Positions 36,041-48,200 of a stretch of 64,000 nt of DNA are shown piece after piece (the stretch's first letter is position 1; the number at the start of each line of letters is the position of its first letter). The position numbers and the translations under genes are program-made. Source of the DNA: Eledone cirrhosa (Eukaryota; Mollusca; Cephalopoda; Octopoda; Eledonidae); contig OZ024743.1 in assembly GCA_964016885.1 (NCBI GenBank), forward strand, positions 340,353,907-340,417,906. The letters run 5' to 3'. The notes beneath the pieces were generated by a model. That model had not been told where the DNA came from, did not search any database, and saw only the letters and a list, made by a program, of their open reading frames with translations.

Positions 36041-37080
36041 TTGAGAATCATAAAGATGAGGTGGTCACAGTTGGAAAACCATTGGGCACCTATTTCGATA
36101 AGGGATGGCCTTGTGACCGCCCCTCGCAATGTCTGGAACCTGGACGGTGCGACCATAGCTGGGCCCGCAGAGAGTGTCTGTCATAATCTCCAATCAGTTG
36201 TTCCCGCTCTAGCGAGGATCGGCCTCGAAATCGACTCATTCAAGTCCGAGGTCGTAAACGTCAATTACGACACAGATAGCTTCGTTGTCTCAGTCTCTGA
36301 TGTGCGATCATTACTCCATCAGATGCAGGTGACCTCTAAAGAAGACGCCTTCATCCTCGGTAGACCGATCCTCCCGTCTTCCCTCCGCTCTACCCTCAGA
36401 TACAGCCCCCGCCAGCTAGAAACTCAGGTGAGCCGACTGAACATGATCGACGCTCACCCGGCATGCATTCTGTTAAAGAACTGCTTCGCCATGCTGAAGC
36501 TCCTATACATCTTCTGCAGTGCCTCCTGCTACAGTCAATAATCTCCCCTCACAGATCTCGACACCTGCATCCGACGGGCAAGGTTTAGTTTGATGATACC
36601 GTATGGCAACAGGCTACCTTACCCAACAGATATAGAGACCTCAGTCTCCGGTCTCCAATTTTACTAGCCCCGCCGGCTTTTGTTTCGCCGGTGACCTCTT
36701 GTCGTGTCCTCATGAACAGGGTTCTCCACAACACAACTGAACCTACTGTGATCAGGGAACGCGAGGTGGCCTATGCGACATGGAGCCAGCTCCACCTTCC
36801 CCCTGCGAACGTATATTTCCCTCTCGTCTATGTAGACGTCCAGACCCCCACCCCCAAAAAAATCGGACGTCATCCACTGCAACATGACCTCAGACAGTCT
36901 GGTGCGCCAGCTCAACCAGTACCGCTTGGCATGTTTTTGTTCGGCCTCCAGCCCCACAGTGTCGTCTGGCTCAGTGCAGTACCATCACTTTCGACTGGTA
37001 CTCAGCTGTACCACGACTGCTTGCGCATCGGTGTTTCTCTGAGGCTCGGCCTCCGAATCTGTGAGCTTATACCGGCTTAA
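36041..37080 (+). pseudogene. Non-LTR retrotransposon RT C-terminal region, decayed
   Basis: The first frame (36041-36541) contains WNLDGATIAGPAESV, a damaged version of the YLDDGT catalytic region, then LARIGLEIDSFKSEVVNV, EDAFILGRPILPSSLRS and RLNMIDAHPACILLKNCF. The same element continues after frameshifts to ITEPTVIREREVAY-like sequence (36740-36785) and VRQLNQYRLACF on another frame (36896-36932). Catalytic Asp codons are lost and several shifts are present, so it is dead. GC content is higher than in the surroundings. Confidence 0.7.
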
Positions 37081-37332
37081 AATATGAAATGATGGAGAAA
37101 TGAAATGAAGAGAGTTACCATTGTCCCAGTGGGTGACTAGTGCTCTTGGCATGGTGATAAAGAACCTTGAAAACCACCCGTCATATATAAACTTTGCACC
37201 AGGGGATTGAACGACTCCAAAAGACATGCCTACTAGGAACAGTCCGAATATTGAGAAAAGGTTTTGGACGACCAGCAATTATTATAAGGAATGATATGAA
37301 AAAGTAGTAGTTTTGGTCATGATAAATAGTCA

Positions 37333-37397
<65 letters not shown>

Positions 37398-37633
37398 GTG
37401 ATCTCGATTGTCATAGGCGCACTGGGGATTATCTCCAAAAGTTTCCAGGGATGGTTAAAGCAAATCGGCCCCTTCACGCTTTTTGGAACGCTTCAAAAGG
37501 CATGCTTGCTGGGAACAGCAAGAACCCTCCGATACGTCCTGAATATCTGAGGCTGCAGGTAGTGGCTTGATATTCATTCCAACGGACTTTCCAGTTAACC
37601 AACATCAATGACTGAGATTCAAGGAATAATAAC

Positions 37634-37681
<48 letters not shown>
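37081..37681. repeat. LINE 3'-end scraps with (AAT)n tails
   Basis: (AAT)n runs at 37330-37397 and 37626-37681 bound two pieces with related text (GAACGACTCCAAAAGACATGC and GAACGCTTCAAAAGGCATGC). Confidence 0.7.
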
Positions 37682-37683
<2 letters not shown>

Positions 37684-38441
37684 TTTGTTTATTAACCACA
37701 AGGGTTTACATAAAGTAGACATTAAGGACAGTGCAGGACAATACAGGACGGTACAAATGGGCATTTCTGCGTGTAAAAAACAAAAACAGAGGATGTAACA
37801 AAAAATAACAATGAAAAATTCCCCAATAGGGGGGAGACTTCGGAGGGACATTTGTGGAGAAAGCCCAGTAAAAGGCCACAGTGACCCTGACCACCAAGGC
37901 AAGTGCCCTTTCCCAGTTTTCCACCTTTAATTTACAGATATATACTCAGAGTAGGCCCATTCACTCGGGCCATTCTTGCTTCTCTCACCCATCTTTCAAC
38001 AAAATGCTGGGAAGAGAGCATTTCCCTCTCTACCCTGATTTTCCTTTTCAAATGAAATTTGAAAAAGTCAATAAGAGCATCACCGAAGAGGTAAGTGCTC
38101 GTCTTCAGCCCTTTCAAACGTGTCCACCATACTATCTCTTTCGCCATGGCCACCAGACAGATAAAAACTGCCTGCCCTTCCCGACTAAAGGAGGAGGGCG
38201 GGGAAATCCTCACGATGGACTCAGATAATAGCCGGATCCGTCCTAAACGCGACAGCAGATGTTCGACATAAACCCACAAGTCAGCAATTTTCGGACACTG
38301 GACGAGTGCGTTTAGGACGGTTTCGTCGCCCTGCGCGCATCTCGGACATGCCCGGCTGACGGCACCTCCATGCCTGTAGAGTTTATCCCAAACTGGCAAG
38401 GCTCCTCGGTAGCACTGCTAGGCCAGAGATTTCTGGAAGTT

Positions 38442-38442
<1 letters not shown>
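37626..38442 (-). pseudogene. 5'-truncated LINE, ORF2 C terminus and 3' UTR with (ATT)n tail
   Basis: The minus-strand frame 38399-37932 reads VWDKLYRHGGAVSRACPRC, then ETVLNALVQCPKIADLW, a zinc-finger-like C..C..H..C C-terminal domain, and VAMAKEIVWWTRLKGL, RKIRVEREMLSSQHF. A frameshift near 37935 leads to WERALALVVRVTVAFYW and a stop. AATAAAC and an (ATT)n run (37681 to 37626) form the 3' end. It starts abruptly at another (AAT)n tract (38443-38484), as expected for 5' truncation. It could be the 3' end of the LINE family seen at 61.4-64.0 kb (inference). Confidence 0.72.
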
Positions 38443-38484
<42 letters not shown>

Positions 38485-38485
<1 letters not shown>

Positions 38486-39420
38486 TATAAGGAAGAAGAC
38501 GCACGTGGTGGATGAAATCGCTCCCGTAAGTATTTAAATCAATTGTGAAATAACAATTCTTAGTACAAATGATACATAAAGCACCAGACGCAACTTTCAG
38601 AATCCATAATATCCTGTTATATCGCTCAGATATTCAATTTTGTATTATAAAATTTATATTAAAAAAAGAAAATGGTTATAAATGGAAGAAAAAAACCCCT
38701 CTGTCTACACTATATAGAACAGCCAAATAACAGCAATTTCACCAACACCACAAACTATATACACCACCTATCCCATCACCCCTGTGTGTACACTAAATAC
38801 AACAGCCAGATAACGGCAATTTCACCACCACCACCACCAATCCCAGCATAATAATAATAATTACTATTATTATTGTCTCAAGTTTTCAAAGAATGTTTAA
38901 TTCCAATATTAAGGACATATGTCAACACATATATTAAACATACGCAACAAACCGCATAGATACACAGATCAAACGAACTACAGTCTATTCAACAAAACTC
39001 AGTAACGACAACGCCATCACTATAGTCACCGCCGCCACCACTCCATCCATCATTGCTACCACTATCCCATCACCGCCGTCACCACTCCTTCATTGCTACC
39101 ACCACTATTCCCCCATTACCTTCTGTTAACTTAAGAAAGGGGAAGGTGGCGGTATCACTAGACAAGGGAGAGGCTAGGAAAAGATATAAATAGATTGACT
39201 TAGTGACCCGGCCACCGGCCAAACGTTAACGTCTATGGCACTGCTGCCCCCTTCCCCACCAACAATAGAAAAAGCCCCAGCACCACCACCGACATAGCCA
39301 ACAACAATAACAAGCAACTTCAGCAAAAAGTATATTATATTATTAATAATTTCATTCTTAAGCCACGCAATGCTCACATTAAGGAACCACTCATGATAAT
39401 AACTATTTAAAAAAACAACA
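38485..39420. other. Non-coding DNA with CCA-rich low complexity
   Basis: ACCACCACC-type stretches. No gene is recognised. Confidence 0.6.
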
Positions 39421-39459
39421 AAAAAGAAAACCCCGTGACCAAGAAATACCGGGATGGCG

Positions 39460-42400
39460 GCCGGCGGGGAATAGCCGTGTCTCTAGGGGAGGACGACCCC
39501 TCTAGTCTTGGTTGACACTCGTCCTAGAAGTGGTAACACGAAATGATTACCCCTTGGCGGATAAGGATAAAACGCGACAAAATAAAGTAAATGTCAAATG
39601 ATAAAATCTCATACAGGATTGGCCGTCACCCGGGTCAAAAAGGGCCGCGTCCCTCAGAGAGGAACCAGACTGGGGTCGAAAAATCAGCTAATGGTTCAAA
39701 CCTTCCCATCACTTCGGAGCTGGAGACCTCCCATAACCGGAATACTCCTACTGTTGGCCATCCATGCTCACCACCAAGAAATCCAAAGAAAAAGAGAGAA
39801 AATGGTCAAGGGAAGATAATAAAGAAGTCCTTGAGGTTTTCTACACTGCCATCTACTTACCCATCAAATACATCGAATACAGAATAGACATATATCAATT
39901 GGAAAAAGAAACATCCCGAAAACAGAGGCTATATTGACAGTAACAAACTAGCCAATATACGAAGAAATATTGTAAAAAAAAAGTTACTAACTGATATAGA
40001 AATTGAATAGATCAAGCTATTAGCACAAAGTCAGCGAAGGGAAAATGAAACATGTGTCAGTGAAAACGAGGTAAATTGTAACACTTCGAATCCCAGGGTT
40101 GGGGCGGAATCACTGACAACAGAACAAATTAAAGAAAGGATCGAAAAAGTGGAGGGAGTGCATGCTCAAGATGAAACTCCAAATGAAAACAATGAGATCG
40201 TAAATGATAAAGAAATGAATGAGAATGAACTTGCCAACTTGAAGGATGAAATTATGATCGAATGGATGAAAATGAAAGAATCTGACATGGGGGAACGCGA
40301 CACTCTCCCTAAGATCCAGAACTCCAAACAGAATCAAAAGATAATACACAAGACTAACATAATTCTCAAAAACATTATCATCACAAACAAACTAAACATT
40401 ACTGATTTAAATCATCTCTATTATGCATCGGCTAAAGTCACCACTCACTTATGTGTAGTGAAAATGAAAAAAAACAAAGGAATTCCCACAAGAAATCTAC
40501 ATGGCAAGAGAACATCAATCGCCAAATAAACATTCTACGATCTGACATAGAAATTTTAACAAACTATAAAGTAGGTGAACATGTTAAAAAAACTCAACTT
40601 AGAAAATTGAAAAGAAAGTACAGTATAAAATCAACATGTGACATAGACATACTGATAGAAATAATCAAGCAAAAAGTGTCGGCCAAAGCTGCTCGTATAA
40701 GGCGCTTAGAAAAACGATCTAGATTCTATAAGGACAATAATATGTTCAAAAACAACCAAAGAAACTTCTACAGAAAAATTGGTAAGTCAACAATAACTAC
40801 TAAATCAATACCACCCAAGGAGGAAGTGCAAGAATTCTGGGAAAAGATCTGGGCCGAAGAAAAAGTTCATAATATACATGCCCCATGGATAGACAGACAA
40901 ATGAAAGATACAGCTCACCTTGAGGAACAAATATGGGAAAATATAACAGTTGAACAGTTGCGTTTGGCTCTTAGAAAAACCAGCAAATGGAAATCCCCAG
41001 GAAAAGACAAAATACAAAATTTTTGGATAAATGCCTTCACAGAGTCTCATGGGCTGTTAGCCCAACTTTACAATGAAATAGTTAAGGAGCCAGAAAAGAT
41101 ACCAACATGGCTAGTTAACGGCATTACATTCCTGCTTCCGAAGAATGATGAGACAAACAATCCCAAAAATTACAGACCGATAACTTACTTGACCACAATG
41201 TATAAAAATTTAACATCAGTCCTAACTGAATATACATATGACCACCTGATAACAAATGACCTATTTCCCATTGAGCAGAAAGCGTGTAAACGAGGCTCAT
41301 ATGGCTGTAAGGATCAGCTTTTGGTTAACAAAATGATACTGGAAGATTGTCATAATAGACACAAAAATCTATCAATTGCTTGGATAGATTATAAAAAAGC
41401 ATTCGATAGTTTGCCACACAGTTGGATTGAAAAATGTTTAGAGATTTTCAAAATATCTCCCGTTGTCAGGAGGTTTTTGTCATTCAGTATGAAGACATGG
41501 AAAACGACACTCCTTTTGAATAGTGAAACAAAATCACTTGAAGCTGGAGAAGTTAATATTAATTGTGGAATTTTTCAGGGTGACTCTTTATCATCGCTTT
41601 TATTCTGCATCGCACTTATACCATTAAGTAAAATGCTCAATGAAACAAAACATGGATATAAAGTCTATGACAAAACCATTAATCACTTGTTCTACATGGA
41701 TGACCTGAAACTATTTGCAAAAAATGATGAACAATTGCAAGGGCTATTATCCACTGTGGAGCAGTTCAGTGATGACATTAAAATGGAGTTTGGACTATAT
41801 AAATGCGCCAAAGCAACGTTCACCAGAGGAAAGCTGCTGAAAAGTTCAGACATTAATCTTGATCGGGGGAATGTGATAAGAGAACTTGATCAAGAGGAAA
41901 CTTACAAATATCTAGGTGTTTGTGAAGGACACGGAATCAAGCACTCGACAATGAGGGAAATGATAAGGAAGGAATGCTACAGCAGAGTAAGAGCAATCTT
42001 AAGAACGGAATTGAATGCAAGGAATAGGATCGATGCCATAAACACGCTTGCCATACCAGTAGTAACCTACAGTTACAATGTCATCAACTGGTCAAGCACA
42101 GAGATCCGTAGGCTCGTTACAAAATTTCGAAAATTCTTAACCATGCACAGAATGCATCACCCTAAGGCAGATACAGATAGAATATATCGCCATAGGAAAG
42201 AAGGAGGACGTGGGTTAATCCAGTTAGACATTGCGTTGAAAACTGAAACAATTGGATTATCTACATATCTAAGGGAATCACATGTTGGATGATTAAACTC
42301 CTTTTGAAACACGAAAGCATCAAAAGATCATACTCCATTACAAAAGATGCACAAAGATACAGTAATGGACTACAAATTTCAGAAATCCCATTTACTGCTG

Positions 42401-43278
42401 AAATGGAAAACACAGAAAAAGCAAAGCAGGTAAAAGTAACTGCAAAGAAAGAACTGCTACAGAAACTGGCTAAGAAATGGCAAGAAAAGCCTCTGTGTGG
42501 AAAATACCCAGAAAGAGCTAACAATCCTGATGTTGACAAAACTTTAACCCATCAGTGGTTGGCATCCTCTGGACTGAAATCGGAGACTGAAGGACTGATT
42601 ATATCTGCATAATATCAGTGTCTGCCAACAAAAATTACCAAGCCAACATAATAAAAAAATGGATGCAACCCATTATGCCGTGTATGTAAAAAACAACCAG
42701 AGTCCATTGATCATATAATTTCAATGTGCAAATATCACATCTCAATCTTGTGGAACTTTAGCATCCAAACAGACCGAAAAATAGATGCAAATAGACGTGA
42801 TATAATACTGAAGGACTTTAAAAAGAGGGTATGCCTGCTAATTGATATGTCCGTTCCAATAGACAAGAATGTATCTATAAAAACATTTGAAAAATTGAGC
42901 AAGTATAAGGACCTGGAGATAGAAATTGGAAAAATGTGGAAATTGAGAACTAAAACAATACCAGTGGTTGTAGGCGCTCTAGGAATGATACCTAAGGGGT
43001 CTAATGATTACTTATCGCAAATCCCAGGAAACCCGCGTATAGGAGAAATACAAAAGATAGTACTAATGGGAACTGCCCATATACTAAGGAAGATTCTGTC
43101 AATATAAGTACATCACAAGTCTAAACACCTAAAGATGCATGTGTGTGTATGTATGTTCTTTCTTGAACATGGCGGACCTTGTTGCCTCTTGAGGTCACTG
43201 GTTGTGACTTGGTGATAACTCGTATGAACATAAAGCAAGATAAATGCAACTGTAATAATAATAATAATAATAATAATG
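39460..43278 (+). mobile_element. R2-superclade LINE (R4/Dong-like), nearly full length
   Basis: A GC-rich 5' leader (GGATGGCGGCCGGCGGGG at 39453-39470) is followed by a broken ORF from about 39591 to 43107, a 150-bp 3' UTR and a (TAA)n tail at 43254-43277. A SINE begins directly after the tail. R4/Dong elements are known to end in or insert at TAA repeats. Few disruptions suggest a fairly recent copy. Confidence 0.82.
40149..43107 (+). pseudogene. R4/Dong-like polyprotein: RT, CCHC, restriction-like endonuclease; three or more frameshifts
   Basis: The largest intact part (40451-42292, 613 codons) is a full RT: WKSPGKDKIQNFW, NPKNYRPITYL, QKACKRGSYGCKDQLL, motif A WIDYKKAFDS (about residue 310), CGIFQGDSLSSLLF (about 373), catalytic FYMDDLKLF (about 414) and thumb GRGLIQLD. 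After a shift at 42290 comes a linker, then CRVC...H...C (C-x2-C-x8-H-x4-C, 42688-42732) and an endonuclease-like end with VCLLIDMSVP, KYKDLEIEIGKMW and IPVVVGALG. In this group the endonuclease nicks the target and the RT primes on it. Shifts at about 40470 and 42650 fall in A runs; a stop at 42610 and the absence of a good start make it non-functional. Confidence 0.82.
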
Positions 43279-43465
43279 ATTTCTACTATAGGCACAAGGC
43301 CAGCAATTTAGGGAGTGGAGAAAGTCGATTAAATCGACCCAGTGAATTATGGGTACTTTATTTTATCGACTCCGTAAGGATGAAAGGCAAAGCTAACCAC
43401 GGAGGGATTTGAATTTAGAACGTAAGTCTGCTACAAAGCATGTTGTCCGACAATCTACTGCCAAC
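43278..43465 (-). mobile_element. tRNA-derived SINE (octopus-type tail)
   Basis: GATTTCTACTATAGGCACAAG is at its 3' end, abutting the (TAA)n tail of the LINE. GGATTTGAATTTAGAACG is near the head. Confidence 0.8.
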
Positions 43466-43489
43466 TCGCCTGCAGAAAATGAGACGAAC

Positions 43490-43856
43490 AATAAAATAAT
43501 ATTGAATGAATCTTTCGGTTTCGACGATGAGAGTCACAGTTGTTCGAAAACTGAAACGGTCAGCTCATGAACTTAATGTACAAGTGGCTAACCATTGTAT
43601 AAACACTTATACCCTTAACGCAATTCTCAGGAAGATTCAACGTGATACAGTATGTGAGAAAGTTGGCTCTTTGAATTAGACATACAGTCCATCTAACAGA
43701 TTTTCAAACAGTTTCTTCCTACGTAATTTCGCCTGCAATGATTGGGTCGACTAGAACCTATGTTAAATTAAGATTTGGTCAAGATGGCACGCAGCAGGAT
43801 CTAACCAGGATAAAATGATTGTTAAACAAACTTCTTAACCATTCAGCCATCCTGCC
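43490..43856 (-). mobile_element. tRNA-derived SINE, second family
   Basis: Minus-strand head GGCAGGATGGCTGAATGG, then a body with GACCCAATCATTGCAGGCGA and GATGGACTGTATGTCTAATT, the same body as 53937-54215. Confidence 0.78.
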
Positions 43857-44060
43857 TCCACACGTGGGTTAGATTCCTGGGTTGTGTGTTGTGTTCTTCA
43901 GCAAAGCACTTCATTTCACGTTGCTCCAGTATACGCAGCTGAAAATGAGTACCAGCAATAGCTGGGGGTTTAACTCTGCGATGGACTGGCGTCCTGTCCA
44001 GGTGGGAGTCATGTACTCTCAGTCGCTTCACGCCATGAAACCGGGATAAGCACCGGCCAA
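43857..44060 (+). mobile_element. Headless SINE body fragment
   Basis: It begins at a B-box-like GGGTTAGATTCCTGG, then TTCAGCAAAGCACTTCATTT and GTTGCTCCAGT as in the 4.3 and 27.5 kb SINEs, and ends near a CACACACG tract. Confidence 0.7.
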
Positions 44061-44760
44061 ATGAGCACACGCACACACGCACACACGCACACGCACACAC
44101 GCACGCGCCCCTCCACACAGAAATAATACAGAAACCTAAAGCATTGAAATATCAACGAGTACAGATAAGAAAAATATTTAATGTATATTTTATAGATTTA
44201 TCTCCATCTTCAGTTTCAGAGCAATATTTTCCGCCGAATTTTATGCTCTTTACTTCGCTTTCACATGCATGTGTAAATATCATTATATATATATACATGC
44301 ATACATACATCATACATACATGCATACATACATACATACATATCATCATACATACATGCATACATACATACATGGTGGCTGCCAACTCGTTTTCGAGTAC
44401 GGCCACTACTTTATATCCATGTAGGAGAACCCCTACCGATGCGCTGAACGAGTGTGACTTTTTAGTCCAGCCAGCCACTTGAAAACTCTGGTACAAACAC
44501 TGCACTTGTGACAATTATTGACACATAGTGCTGGGCCCATGGTACCATTTGACGACAAGTGCAGAGAGATCTCCAGATATAAAGCATACATACATACATA
44601 CACAATATACATGTGGGTCTGTGAGTGTTTCTCTCTTCCTCTCTCTCTATAAATGTATGACACCACACACATTTATATGTGTGTCATATGCACACAATGT
44701 ATATATATATATATACATTATGTATGTATATATATGTATATATATATATATATATATACT
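44061..44760. repeat. (CA)n, (CATA)n and (AT)n microsatellites
   Basis: ACGCACACACG at 44062-44110, CATACATACATA runs at 44295-44372, TC and AT runs at 44630-44757. No gene is seen. Confidence 0.8.
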
Positions 44761-44761
44761 T

Positions 44762-44978
44762 ATATGTGAGAAAAACCACAGACCCTCCTTCTCTAATTTT
44801 GAAAAGCAGAGGAACTACGAAACCGGTAAGGGAACCAAATAAATATATATATTTAAATAAAAATAAGACTCCAGTTGCATTTTCGATTTCAGCTTTTTTT
44901 CTTTATACTTTCACTCGTGTAGGACACCTCGGTTATTTTTCATTTTGTAAAAAAAACCTCACTTTCTAATATATATAT
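44762..44978 (+). repeat. Family N repeat, copy 2
   Basis: Reverse complement of 18680-18900. The hammerhead-like order GAAA, CCGG, UA is kept but CUGANGA is not. Confidence 0.75.
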
Positions 44979-44979
44979 A

Positions 44980-44989
44980 TATATATATA

Positions 44990-45084
<95 letters not shown>
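44980..45084. repeat. (AT)n microsatellite
   Basis: About 100 bp of AT between families N and M. Confidence 0.96.
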
Positions 45085-45086
<2 letters not shown>

Positions 45087-45280
45087 TATTGAAATTTCCG
45101 TTGAAAACAGAAAAGGTCATAGAAGTGAAGAGTGCTCTATGTAAGTACCACAGCAAAATTTAATGTATAAAAATCAATACAATATAATTACCTCATTACC
45201 AGAGGTTTCCCGAATGAGGCGAATACGAAAGAAACGTCTTCATTCGTTCGTCAGACGAGGCAATATAAAACATGGGTAAA
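45085..45280 (-). repeat. Family M repeat, copy 1
   Basis: About 190 bp, nearly identical to 48790-48970, and like it bordered by (AT)n. Confidence 0.85.
45187..45264 (-). ncRNA. Hammerhead ribozyme, family M (intact, 10-bp stem I)
   Basis: Stem I AUUGCCUCGU/AUGAGGUAAU has ten of ten positions paired (two G.U). Core CUGACGA. Stem II includes CGAAUGA/UCAUUCG (7 bp) after an A.G. GAAA. Stem III CC/GG with loop UCU, then UA. All catalytic positions are intact. It is among the strongest ribozyme calls in the window. Confidence 0.85.
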
Positions 45281-46100
45281 TACTTGGAAAGTCTCATCAA
45301 GAAAAGCAAAAAAATTATATAGACAAATGAATTACAATATGAAATATATAAAAATCTTTCAAGAAATATAGTTAGGTGTGTGTATATGTATGTATATACG
45401 CTCACAGATGTGCATATATGTGTATGCACAAATGTATACGTATAGTGAAAAGTGTGCGTAAATATATATTTTAGGGCAAATGTATCTGTGTATCTGTAAA
45501 CTACAGACAGAGTAGATACATCATAAGAATATGAAGGCACGCGCATAAAACACCTACACACACGTACACTTATATGCGGAAGTAAAAGAGGTAAGGGAGT
45601 GTAATAATGAAAGGAAAGTATCAATCTCGATATATTTATAAAAATGGAACAATAATTTAGAAAGAAAAAATTAAAGAAAAGAAGACAAACAAGGTACATG
45701 CATACACACACGTATATCTCACAAAAGAAACACAAAAATATACATGCTTATATACACACGCACAATTACACATCCATACATTCGATACGTACACACACAC
45801 ATACACACACATACTTACACTCACGCATATCGACCTGTTTGCATGCACACGCATAAAAATGAGGATGTAAAAAAAGGGAGGAAGAAAAAAGAAACAAAAC
45901 AAAAAACCTAGATGTAAAAACACGGATATAAAGACACATACACATACACACATATATATATATATACACGCACGCGCGCGCACATACGTAGGCGCTCGTG
46001 TACATATATAGAAAGTATACACACATTAAGGCGTTCAGACACATAGATACAGGGTGTAAAAAACTTGTGGATAAGTATTTACAAATATAAAATTATAAGA
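45281..46100. other. Non-coding DNA rich in TACACACA-type short repeats
   Basis: Minus-strand frames at 45196-46044 are low-complexity (Tyr, Cys, Val) shadows. Confidence 0.65.
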
Positions 46101-46104
46101 TTGG

Positions 46105-46228
46105 CTCCGCAAAAAAAAAAAAAAAATAAAAAAAAAAAATAAAAAAAAAAAAAATAATAATAATAAAAAAAAAAAAAAAAAAAATAAAAAAAAAAAAAAA
46201 AAAAATAAAAAAAAATAAAAAAAAAAAT
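46105..46228. repeat. A-rich tract with AAAT spacers
   Basis: Almost only A with scattered T. Confidence 0.97.
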
Positions 46229-46361
46229 ATCTGGAGTGGAAAACGCAAGTGACCTCTGTAATCAGTGAAGAAAATAGGGAAGTAAAAAATGGAAACTGAA
46301 GATATTAGGTAAGTGAATCGGAGAATAAAGGGGGGGGGGGGTTATTGGGGGTTGTGAAGTT

Positions 46362-46482
46362 AAAATAAAAATAAAAATAAAAATAAAAATAAAAATAAAA
46401 ATAAAAATAAAAATAAAAATAAAAATAAAAATAAAAATAATAAAAATAAAAATAAAAATAAAAATAAAAATAAAAATAAAAA
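46362..46482. repeat. (AAAAAT)n hexanucleotide repeat
   Basis: About 20 units, preceded by a G-run (46331-46340). Confidence 0.97.
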
Positions 46483-46483
46483 A

Positions 46484-46537
46484 CGGGATCTTCTGAAACT
46501 AACATAGTCTTTGTTAGTTTCAGAAGATCCCGTTAAG
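46484..46537. repeat. Perfect 22-bp inverted repeat next to the hexanucleotide tract
   Basis: AACGGGATCTTCTGAAACTA and its complement are separated by about 9 bases. It could be a terminator-like hairpin or the scar of an element end. No further context supports either. Confidence 0.7.
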
Positions 46538-47129
46538 GGTGAAAGCAGCGATTCTTTGCTTAAACTTTAATCTGTTATTTTAATAAATATTTGCTCTACG
46601 GTTCTTATATATTTGATATATATTTATCCTTATCGAGCCCTCTTTGGATTTTAGTCTTCAAATTTATTATTATTACTATATTTATATATATACTTATATG
46701 TATGTATGCATGTGTGTATGTGTTTTCTTATGTGTATGTTTGTGTATATAAACATTTGTAAAGTTACTTCAAAACATAATCGGAATTTTTCAATCTTTCA
46801 ATTGTTTGATAAAAATGAAAGTAACTACGGAAAATGAGAATGTTGCTCTGAAGTGGTTTATTCACATGGCTAAATATGAGATGTCTAAATAAAGAACGAT
46901 ATACGTTGAAGCGTCTATATGTATGTGAATATAATCTTATATGCTTTCTAAATAGTCTTATTTAAGTATACATTGAAAAAATTTCTTAGAGATCGGAATT
47001 TTTGTTAAATTGTAAATGTCATATTGAGTAATTTTATTCTATGAAATTTTTAATGATTGTTGTATCCTGTGTTTTCTATCTATACATAAACGTCACATTT
47101 GCTATATTGACATTTAAACACAATTATTC
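46538..47129. other. AT-rich non-coding DNA
   Basis: Nothing recognised. Confidence 0.6.
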
Positions 47130-48200
47130 ATCTAATCACGTATACTAATATACACACATATATATAACAGAGTTTTGTAGCTTGCGTGAAGCATTCTTGA
47201 ATAGGAAACACAAATTTTAATAATTTTGAAAACCAAACAATGCATTAGAAAGAAAATTAAATCGCTAAGATAACAAACATCGGTCAAGTTGTGATCGCTT
47301 TTATGGCTCGATAGGTTCAGACCGTCGTCGCTGTATAAACCCATGTGGAAGTCCGGGGATTTGACTCGCAACGTATCTAATATATATAAACAAACCAAAT
47401 CGCATAAAACAGCACTATTTAATGATCCCATTGAGACATCGAATAGTTCTGAGGTAGTTGATTGTTTTGGGCCAGGTTACACCGTCACTGAAGAGGAGGT
47501 TTTTTTATACAGTGAGTAATGATCTGTCTATCTAAGTCATAGACTGAGGTGTTTGTAGTGGTGAACCCCTCGAGATTAACGGGTAGAAGTACACTATGTC
47601 AAACTGGGTGAATTTATCTTTGTTGGCATAGGAGTTAAACCACTTAACAACAGAGTCTCTTTTTTTTCCACAGGCACAGGTTGGATTTCTTTCAAATGGC
47701 CCTAACTAGTCCTCTAAGTATAGATTTCCTAAATATTACCATCTCTGTCCGTGCTGTGTTCAACAGTCTGCAAGTAGGGTTAGTAGAAAAATCGGCCTTG
47801 TGATCCTTAAGGGTGATAAAGGACTTACACTTAGTTAGGCAGTTTAGTTTCTTATCTACATCATTGGTGGATGCTACATGCTTGGCTTCCCTATTGATGT
47901 TAATGTAACCTGAGGGGTTTGCTTTTTTGTGTTTCGACATTAAAGATTTTCTTGCCAAGTGATTGAAAGTAGGTTGGTCAACTTCATAAATGTTGTTGGT
48001 TTTAACAGATAGGAGGAAAGTATTATTGGAGGATTTAAAGTGTTTTTAATGTCTCTGCTGAGTTTTTTGGAAAGGGCCAGAGTGTTTGCTGAAAGTAACA
48101 TACCAGTAGTCGTTTTTGAGGCCAAATCACGTCCACTCCACCGAATCAACAGCAGGAGGTCAAAACATATGTCGGTATGTCGGAGAGCCGGTTTCAAGAA
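47130..48200 (-). pseudogene. PLE RT domain (YRDD type), decayed
   Basis: On the minus strand: ARKSLMSKHKKANPSGYINI and the following CKSFITLKDHKADFSTNPTC with RLLNTARTEM (RT entry), then through frameshifts KWFNSYANKDKFTQFDIV (motif A, about 47590-47640), SLNSAVLCDLVCLYILD and MGLYSDDGLNLSS, where YSDD stands for the YRDD catalytic box of the 12 kb PLE. A segment before the catalytic box is deleted. The GIY-YIG part is not found. The element is related to, but clearly diverged from, the 12 kb PLE. Confidence 0.72.
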
